A DNA stretch of 43,732 nt from Burkholderiaceae bacterium (lineage in GTDB: Bacteria > Pseudomonadota > Gammaproteobacteria > Burkholderiales > Burkholderiaceae_E), in assembly GCA_019635275.1 (NCBI GenBank), contig JAHBZV010000026.1, positions 1 through 43,732 of the forward strand. The letters are read 5' to 3'. This document shows, in pieces, positions 37,794 through 43,732 of this stretch (position 1 is the stretch's first letter; every line of letters begins with the position of its first letter). A program made the translations under genes and the position numbers. The notes beneath the pieces were generated by a model. That model ran no database searches. It saw only the letters and a list, made by a program, of their open reading frames with translations, and had not been told where the DNA came from.

Positions 37794-38873
37794 ATGCGTA
37801 TCGCGGTTCTGGGTGGCGGGCACGGCTGCTACGCTGCGGCGGCCGACCTGTCCGGGCAGGGACACGAGGTCAGGCTCTGGCGGCGCGACGCCGCGGCGCT
37901 CGCGCCGGTCGTCGAATCGCGACACATCGTGCTGCGCGACTTCCGCGGCCGCCGCGAGGTGCCGCTGGCGCTCGCCACCGCCGACATAGGCGCCGCGGTG
38001 CGCGGCGCCGAACTGATCCTGGTGCCCACGCCCGCGTTCTCGCAGCAGGACATCGCGCGCGCGCTCGCACCGCACCTGGCCGACGGGCAGGTCGTGTTCC
38101 TGCCTCCGGGCACCTTCGGCAGCTACGTGATGGCGAGCGCGGTGCGCGCCGCCGGCAACCGCGCCGACGTCGCGTGGGCCGAGACCGGCACCCTGCCCTA
38201 CCTGGCGCGCAAGCACGGGCCCGCCGAGGTCGCCATCACCACCCGCGCGACGCGGCTGCCCACCGGCGTGTTTCCCGCCGCGGCGAGCGAGCGCGCGCGC
38301 GCGGTCATCGCGCGCGCCTACCCGTCGATCGAGCCGGCCGACGACGCGTTGTCGGGCGCGCTGATGAACGCCGGGCCGATCATCCATCCGCCGCTCATCG
38401 TGATGAACGCTGCCCCGCTCGAGCACTTCGAGCGCTGGGACATCCACAACGAAGGCACGCAGCCGTCGGTGCGCAGGGTCACCGACGCGCTGGACGCCGA
38501 GCGGGTCGCGGTGCGCGAGGCGCTGGGCTACGGGGCGCCGCACTTCCCGCTCTCGGATCACTACCACACCGACCGCTGGATGTACGGCAACGCGCACGAC
38601 AAGCTCGTCGACAGCGGCGACTGGCGCGAGCACATCGACCTCGCCTCGCACCGGTACATGCGCGAGGACGTCGCCTACGGCCTCGCGTTCCTCGTGTCCG
38701 TCGCCGACTGGGCCGGCGTGCCCTGCCCGGTGGCCCGCGGGCTGCTCGCGATCGGCGGCGCGATCGTCGGGGACGACCTCTCGCGCGGGCCGCGAACGCT
38801 CGGCGCGCTCGGCCTGGCCGGGCTCGACCGGGCGGCGATGCGCCGGCTGCTCGAACGCGGTTTCGACGCATGA
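37794..38873 (+). CDS. NAD(P)-dependent octopine/nopaline-dehydrogenase-family protein
   Basis: Predicted 359 residues. The N-terminal Rossmann motif is GGGHGCYAAAADL (7-19); the C-terminal octopine-dehydrogenase domain has NAGPIIHPPLIVMNA (192-206) with the catalytic-type His198. Members reduce imines made from keto acids and amino compounds, but many bacterial homologues have unknown roles. AGGAG supports ATG 37794. The stop overlaps the next start (ATGA). In this operon it may oxidise a hydroxyl or amine-bearing intermediate; this is inference. Confidence 0.85.
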   Translation: MRIAVLGGGHGCYAAAADLSGQGHEVRLWRRDAAALAPVVESRHIVLRDFRGRREVPLALATADIGAAVRGAELILVPTPAFSQQDIARALAPHLADGQVVFLPPGTFGSYVMASAVRAAGNRADVAWAETGTLPYLARKHGPAEVAITTRATRLPTGVFPAAASERARAVIARAYPSIEPADDALSGALMNAGPIIHPPLIVMNAAPLEHFERWDIHNEGTQPSVRRVTDALDAERVAVREALGYGAPHFPLSDHYHTDRWMYGNAHDKLVDSGDWREHIDLASHRYMREDVAYGLAFLVSVADWAGVPCPVARGLLAIGGAIVGDDLSRGPRTLGALGLAGLDRAAMRRLLERGFDA

Positions 38874-39868
38874 GCACCGCGGCCGCCGCACGCGAGACCG
38901 TCGCCGCGCTCGGCGCAGGCCGCATGGGCCGCGGCATCGCGACCGCGTTCGCCTACGCGGGCCACGAAGTCTGGCTGGTCGATGCCAAGGCCCGACCGGC
39001 CGGGCAGGCCGATGCGCTCGCGCGCGACGCGCTCTGCGAGATCGACGCGTCGCTCGCCGCGATGGCGCGTTGGGGCGCGTTCGACGACGCGCTGCGCCCG
39101 ACGATCCTGGGCCGCGTGCGCTTCGCGGACCGCGAGGCCGCGCCGGCGGCCCTGTCACACGCCGACGTCGTCTTCGAAGGCGTGCCCGAGGTGCTCGACG
39201 CCAAGCGCGAAGCCTTCGCCTTCGCCGCCCCGCACCTGCGGCCCGACGCCGTGCTCGCGTCGACGACCTCGTCGTTCCTGGTCACCGAGCTGGCCGGCTT
39301 CGCGCCGCGTCCGCAGCGCTTCCTCAACGCGCACTGGCTCAATCCGGCGCACGTGATTCCGCTGGTCGAGCTGAGCGCGCATCCGGGCACGGCACCCGAG
39401 GCGAGCCGGGCGCTGTCGTCGCTGCTCGAGCGCATCGGCAAGGTGCCGGTGACCTGCGCGGCCGCCCCCGGCTACATCGTCCCGCGCCTGCAGTCGCTGA
39501 TCATGAACGAGGCGGCGCGGATGATCGAGCAGGGCGTCGCCAGCGCCGAGGACATCGACCGCGCGACGCGCTTCGGTTTGGGCTTCCGGTTCGCGAACAT
39601 GGGCGTCGTCGAGTTCATCGACTTCGGCGGCAACGACATCCTGTACTACGCGAGCCGCTACCTGTCGCAGGCGCTCGGCGACGAGCGCTACGCGTCGCCG
39701 GCGATCGTCGACCGGCACATGCGCGAAGGCCGCAACGGCCTGCGAGACGGCAAAGGGTTCTACGACTTCGGCGGCGTCGACGTGGCGGCCTACCGCACGC
39801 AGGCGCTGGGGCGGATGCTCGGCATGCTGGCGCACCTGGGCATGCTGCGGCCGCCCGATCCCGGTTAG
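38870..39868 (+). CDS. 3-hydroxyacyl-CoA dehydrogenase family protein
   Basis: Predicted 332 residues. NAD motif GAGRMGRGIA (15-24), STTSSF (131-136), and the catalytic-type HWLNPAHVIPLVE (155-167) are visible; the C-terminal domain begins at PGYIVPRLQSLIMNEA. The conserved Asn of the GFIVNR motif is Pro205 here, and the C-terminal sequence FANMGVVEFIDFGGNDI differs from beta-oxidation enzymes. It may therefore act on a modified hydroxyacyl-CoA or a free hydroxy acid. Coupled by overlap to the opine-dehydrogenase-type gene. Confidence 0.88.
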   Translation: MSTAAAARETVAALGAGRMGRGIATAFAYAGHEVWLVDAKARPAGQADALARDALCEIDASLAAMARWGAFDDALRPTILGRVRFADREAAPAALSHADVVFEGVPEVLDAKREAFAFAAPHLRPDAVLASTTSSFLVTELAGFAPRPQRFLNAHWLNPAHVIPLVELSAHPGTAPEASRALSSLLERIGKVPVTCAAAPGYIVPRLQSLIMNEAARMIEQGVASAEDIDRATRFGLGFRFANMGVVEFIDFGGNDILYYASRYLSQALGDERYASPAIVDRHMREGRNGLRDGKGFYDFGGVDVAAYRTQALGRMLGMLAHLGMLRPPDPG

Positions 39869-39931
39869 CCGATCGCCGGCGCATCGCAGTTCCCCCGATC
39901 GACCCAGCAAGCGACCCACCAAGGAGCAGTC

Positions 39932-41071
39932 ATGAAACGACCCCTGTTCGCCGCCCTCGCCATCGCGGGGGTGCTCGCGGCCACGACCGCGCGCGCCGAG
40001 ATCACCGTCGGCGTGTCCCTGGGCACCACCGGCCCGGGCTCTTCGCTCGGCATCCCGTACAAGAACGCCTTCCAGCTGCTGCCGAAAACGCTCGGCGGCG
40101 AGCCGGTGAAGTACATCATCCTCGACGACGAGTCCAAGCCCGACAACGCGGCCAAGAACGCCCGCAAGTTCGTCACCGAGGACAAGGTCGACGCGATCAT
40201 GGGCTCCAACGGCGTGCCGTCGGCGGTCGCCATGACCGCGGTCGCCGCCGAGTCGAAGACGCCGATGATCGCGCTCACCCCGGTACCGCCGCTGGCGCCC
40301 GACCGCCTGCACTGGACCTTCGTCGTGCCGCAGACCACCGAGCTGATGATGAGCGCGGTCGTCGAGCACATGAAGGCGCACGGCGTGAAGACCGTCGGCT
40401 ACATCGGCTTCTCCGACACCTGGGGAGACCTCGTCTACAACGCGATCACCGCGCTCGCGCCCGCGGGCGGCTACAAGGTCGTGACCAACGAGCGCTACGG
40501 GCGCGCCGACACCAGCGTGACCGGCCAGGTGCTCAAGGTCATGGCGGCCAACCCCGACGCGGTCATCGTCGGCGGCTCCGGCTCGCCCGGCGCAACGCCG
40601 CACATCGCGCTCGCAGAGCGCGGCTACAAGGGCCAGATCTACCACAACCACGGCACCGTGAACCTGCCGTTCATCCAGACCGGCAAGAAGGCGGTCGAAG
40701 GCGCGATCGCGCCGACCGGCGCGCTGATCGTTGCCGAGGAGCTGCCCGACAACTTCCCGACCAAGAAGGTCTCGCTCGACTTCGTCAAGCGCTACGAGGC
40801 CGCCTTCGGGCCGGGCAGCCGCAACGCGTTCGCCGGCTACAGCTTCGACGGCGTGCAGCTGCTCGACGCCGCGGTGCCGGTGGCGCTGAAGAAGGCGAAG
40901 CCGGGCACGCCGGAGTTCCGCGAGGCGCTGCGCGACGCGCTCGAGAACGTCCGCAACGTGGTCGGCACGCACGGCGTCTACAACATGAGCGCCGCGAACC
41001 ACAACGGGCTGGACGAGCGGGCGCGCGTGCTGGTGCGCGTCGAGAACGGCGCGTGGCGGCTGCTCAAGTAA
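39932..41071 (+). CDS. Branched-chain-type ABC transporter substrate-binding protein (Peripla_BP_6)
   Basis: Predicted 379 residues. A Sec signal ([22 protein letters not shown]) is cut near residue 22, before [57 protein letters not shown] are typical of the LivK/aromatic-acid binding group. AAGGAG precedes ATG 39932. Adjacent to LivH and LivM-LivG genes, so it feeds that importer. The ligand is presumably the organic acid degraded by the operon. Confidence 0.94.
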   Translation: MKRPLFAALAIAGVLAATTARAEITVGVSLGTTGPGSSLGIPYKNAFQLLPKTLGGEPVKYIILDDESKPDNAAKNARKFVTEDKVDAIMGSNGVPSAVAMTAVAAESKTPMIALTPVPPLAPDRLHWTFVVPQTTELMMSAVVEHMKAHGVKTVGYIGFSDTWGDLVYNAITALAPAGGYKVVTNERYGRADTSVTGQVLKVMAANPDAVIVGGSGSPGATPHIALAERGYKGQIYHNHGTVNLPFIQTGKKAVEGAIAPTGALIVAEELPDNFPTKKVSLDFVKRYEAAFGPGSRNAFAGYSFDGVQLLDAAVPVALKKAKPGTPEFREALRDALENVRNVVGTHGVYNMSAANHNGLDERARVLVRVENGAWRLLK

Positions 41072-41090
41072 CGCCGTCGCGCTGGCCACG

Positions 41091-42134
41091 ATGACCGCGG
41101 ACATCGTCCTCTGGCTCGTGCAGGATGGCGTCACCAACGGCGCCATCTACGCGCTTCTGGCGCTCGCACTGCTGCTGGTGTTCGCGGTCACCCGCGTGAT
41201 CTTCGTGCCGCAGGGCGAGTTCATCGCCTATGCGGCACTGTCTCTCGGCCTGCTGCAGACCGGGCAGGTGCCCGGAACGGTCTACGTGCTGGTCGGCGGC
41301 GGGCTGCTCGCCGCCGCGTTCGACATCGCCGTGGCGTTGCGCGAGAAGGCCACGGGACGCCTGCCGCGGATCCTGCTGGTCTACGTCGCGGTGCCGGTCG
41401 CGATGGCCGCGCTCGCGTGGTGGGCGGCGCCGCGCAAGCTCGACATGTGGGCGCAGGTGCTGATCGTGATCGGGCTGGTCGTTCCGCTCGGGCCGATCCT
41501 CTACCGCGTCGCCTACCAGCCGCTGGCCAATGCGTCGGTGCTCGTGCTGTTCATCATCTCGATGGCGGCGCACTACGCGCTGACCGGCCTCGGGCTGGTG
41601 TTCTTCGGCGGCGAAGGCCTGCGCTCGGCCGCGTTCTCGGACGCGAAGTTCCGGCTCGGCGTGCTCGACATCACCGCGCAGAGCGTCTGGGTGGTGTCGG
41701 CCAGCGTCGTCGGCATGATCGCGCTGTGGCTCTTCTTCGAGCGCACGCTCTACGGCAAGGCGCTGCGCGCCACCGCGATCAACCGCGTCGGCGCGCGGCT
41801 GGTCGGCATCCCGACCGAGTTGTCGGGGAGCCTCAGCTTCCTCGTCGCGGCCTTCATCGGCGCGGTGTCGGGCGTGCTGATCGCGCCGATCACGACGATC
41901 TACTACGACACCGGGCTGATGATCGGCCTGAAGGGCTTCGTCGGGGCGATCCTCGGCGGCATGGCGAGCTATCCGCTCGCCGCGGCCGGCGCCGTCGCGG
42001 TCGGGCTGCTCGAGTCCTTCTCGTCGTTCTGGGCCAGCGCGCTGAAGGAATCGATCGTCTTCACGCTGATCATCCCGGTGCTGGTCTGGCGCTCGCTCAC
42101 GTCGCGTCATCACGTCGAGGACGAGGAAGAGTGA
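41091..42134 (+). CDS. livH: Branched-chain-type ABC permease LivH
   Basis: Predicted 347-residue inner-membrane protein, about 50 residues longer than typical LivH because of an added hydrophobic and basic segment (about 75-125, with [19 protein letters not shown]). [19 protein letters not shown] at the start and the cytoplasmic [22 protein letters not shown] segment are hallmarks. The final acidic tail HHVEDEEE is unusual. The stop overlaps the next GTG start (GTGA). Confidence 0.93.
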   Translation: MTADIVLWLVQDGVTNGAIYALLALALLLVFAVTRVIFVPQGEFIAYAALSLGLLQTGQVPGTVYVLVGGGLLAAAFDIAVALREKATGRLPRILLVYVAVPVAMAALAWWAAPRKLDMWAQVLIVIGLVVPLGPILYRVAYQPLANASVLVLFIISMAAHYALTGLGLVFFGGEGLRSAAFSDAKFRLGVLDITAQSVWVVSASVVGMIALWLFFERTLYGKALRATAINRVGARLVGIPTELSGSLSFLVAAFIGAVSGVLIAPITTIYYDTGLMIGLKGFVGAILGGMASYPLAAAGAVAVGLLESFSSFWASALKESIVFTLIIPVLVWRSLTSRHHVEDEEE

Positions 42135-43732
42135 TCCGCACGCACCGCGCGCTCGCGCTGTTCCTCGTCGTCGTCGCGCTCGCGCCGCTCGCGCTGCCGG
42201 CGTTCTACGTCACTTTGCTCAACTACATCGGGCTCGCGACGCTGGTCACGCTCGGGCTCGTGCTGCTCACCGGCGTGGCCGGCGTCGTCTCGTTCGGGCA
42301 GCAGGCCTTCGTCGGGATCGCCGCCTACACGACCGCCGCCGTCACCGTGCTGATGGGCCTGTCGCCGTGGGCCGGCCTCGTCGCCGGGCTGGCGCTGACG
42401 GCCGCGTTCGCGCTGCTGCTCGGCGCGATCACGCTGCGCCTGTCGGGGCACTACCTGTCGATCGTCACGATCGCCTGGGGCATCGCGCTCTACTACCTGT
42501 TCGGCAACCTGCCGGGGCTCGGCCAGTACAGCGGCGTCGACAACGTCCCGGCGGTCTCGCTGGCGGGCTGGACGCTCGACACCGGGCGCGAGTCGTACTA
42601 CCTGATCTGGCTCGCCACCGTCGCCGCGCTGCTCGCGGCGCGCAACCTGCTCGACTCGCGCAGCGGGCGCGCGATCCGCGCGCTGCGCTTCCGCGGCGTG
42701 ATGGCCGAGAGCTTCGGCGTCGACACCGCGGCGCTCAAGCTGCAGGTGTTCCTGTATGCGGCCGTGCTCGCCGCGCTGTCGGGGTGGCTGTACGCGCACT
42801 TCCTGCGCTTCGTGAGCCCGCACGCGTTCGGCGTGAACGCCGGGATCGACTACCTGTTCATGGCGGTGATCGGCGGCGCGAGCCAGGTCTGGGGCGCGCT
42901 GCTCGGCGCGTCGGTGCTGACCGTGCTCAAGGAGTGGCTGAAGGACCTGCTGCCCGCGCTGTTCCAGAAGAGCGGCAACTACGAGATCGTCGTCTTCGGC
43001 GTGCTGATGATGCTGCTGCTGCACCGCACGCGCGACGGCCTGGTGCCGGCGATCGCGCGGCTGCTTCCGGCCGGCGCGCCTCGCCGACGGCCGCCCGACG
43101 CGCCGGCGCTGCCCAGGCGCGCGCAGCCGGTGCGCGGGCAGCCGCTGCTCGAATTGCGCGGCGTGCAGAAGCGCTTCGGCGGCCTGCTCGCGGTCAACGA
43201 GATGTCGTTCGCGATGACGAGCGGCCAGATCCTGGGCCTGATCGGGCCCAACGGCGCCGGCAAGAGCACCCTGTTCAACCTCGTCACCGGCGTCCTCGCA
43301 GCCGACGGCGGCGAGGTCCGCTTCCTCGGCGAGCGCATCGAGCGCGCGACGCAGCGCGACATCGCGCGTCGCGGCGTCGCCCGCACGTTCCAGCACGTGA
43401 ACCTGGTGAGCACGATGTCGGTGATCGAGAACGTGGCGATCGGCGCCCACCTGCGGGGCACCAAGGGCAGCGTCGCCGCGATGCTGCACGCCGACCGGGA
43501 CGAGGAGCGGCGCCTGATGGCCGAGGCCGCGCGCCAACTCGATCGCGTCGGGCTCGGCGACCACCTGTTCGAGCCTGCGGGAAGCCTGCCGCTGGGGCAG
43601 CAGCGCATCGTCGAGATCGCCCGCGCGCTGTGCGCCGACCCGGTGCTGCTGCTGATGGACGAACCGGCCGCCGGCCTGCGCTATGGCGAGAAGCAGGCGC
43701 TGGCCGCGTTGCTGCGCAAGCTGCGCGACGAG
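42131..43732 (+). CDS. Fused LivM permease-LivG ATPase, 3' end outside the window
   Basis: An open frame of 534 codons from GTG 42131 reaches the window edge without a stop. Residues 1-310 are a LivM-type permease ([19 protein letters not shown] near 42-60; [19 protein letters not shown]). A basic/proline-rich linker (about 311-335) joins it to a LivG ATPase: [15 protein letters not shown] from about 337, Walker [10 protein letters not shown] (372-380), Q-loop RTFQHVNLV, signature [15 protein letters not shown], Walker [12 protein letters not shown]. Such fusions are known in Burkholderiales. The LivF partner is expected just downstream. Confidence 0.92.
   Translation, partial: MIRTHRALALFLVVVALAPLALPAFYVTLLNYIGLATLVTLGLVLLTGVAGVVSFGQQAFVGIAAYTTAAVTVLMGLSPWAGLVAGLALTAAFALLLGAITLRLSGHYLSIVTIAWGIALYYLFGNLPGLGQYSGVDNVPAVSLAGWTLDTGRESYYLIWLATVAALLAARNLLDSRSGRAIRALRFRGVMAESFGVDTAALKLQVFLYAAVLAALSGWLYAHFLRFVSPHAFGVNAGIDYLFMAVIGGASQVWGALLGASVLTVLKEWLKDLLPALFQKSGNYEIVVFGVLMMLLLHRTRDGLVPAIARLLPAGAPRRRPPDAPALPRRAQPVRGQPLLELRGVQKRFGGLLAVNEMSFAMTSGQILGLIGPNGAGKSTLFNLVTGVLAADGGEVRFLGERIERATQRDIARRGVARTFQHVNLVSTMSVIENVAIGAHLRGTKGSVAAMLHADRDEERRLMAEAARQLDRVGLGDHLFEPAGSLPLGQQRIVEIARALCADPVLLLMDEPAAGLRYGEKQALAALLRKLRDE

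Overview
The window reads as a chromosome segment of a GC-rich betaproteobacterium, most likely a Burkholderiales lineage and less likely Rhodocyclales. The clues are very high GC with dense, mostly overlapping genes, a Bug-type periplasmic binding protein, a complete clade I nitrous oxide reductase cluster, a PEP-CTERM protein, and a long organic-acid catabolic operon. No RNA gene, CRISPR array, transposase or integrase was seen. The species cannot be named from the sequence alone.

Layout. (1) 1-4611, plus strand: the tail of a family 5 peptide-type binding protein, a striking 126-bp-arm inverted repeat, then DppC-, DppD- and DppF-like importer genes (no DppB-like permease in view), then a Bug-type binding protein. 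(2) 4612-7436: a stretch without a supported gene, then a stand-alone phosphoketolase. (3) 7525-8543, minus: an LD-carboxypeptidase, possibly coupled to a 19-codon leader ORF. (4) 8651-17701, minus: nosR-nosZ-nosD-nosF-nosY-nosL-nosX. The last five genes are joined by 4-base overlaps or small gaps. NosR and NosZ catalyse and feed the last step of denitrification, NosDFY and NosL deliver sulfur and copper, and NosX flavinylates NosR. (5) 17802-18725, plus: a diiron ferritin-like protein transcribed away from nosR. The shared intergenic region holds an FNR/NNR-type box placed correctly to activate nosR. (6) 18755-19786, minus: a PEP-CTERM SGNH esterase with a candidate sigma-54 promoter. (7) 19939-22020, minus: acetoacetyl-CoA synthetase.

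(8) 22187-43732, plus: what looks like one operon of more than 21 kb. It starts with a GntR/FCD regulator and continues with a thiolase, an acyl-CoA ligase, hyuA and hyuB, an acyl-CoA dehydrogenase, a two-subunit B12-dependent acyl-CoA mutase, a three-subunit molybdenum hydroxylase, a family III CoA-transferase, an opine-dehydrogenase-family protein, a 3-hydroxyacyl-CoA-dehydrogenase-family protein, and a branched-chain-type ABC importer whose last visible gene is a LivM-LivG fusion cut by the window end. Together these could import an organic acid, activate it to a CoA thioester, oxidise or hydroxylate it, rearrange its carbon skeleton, and cleave it to acetyl-CoA units. The combination does not match a pathway I can name. 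It is the best candidate here for an undescribed system.

Boundaries rest on reading frames, overlaps and ribosome binding sites. Functions rest on motifs recognised by eye. Long open frames opposite most genes are byproducts of the high GC content and were left out.
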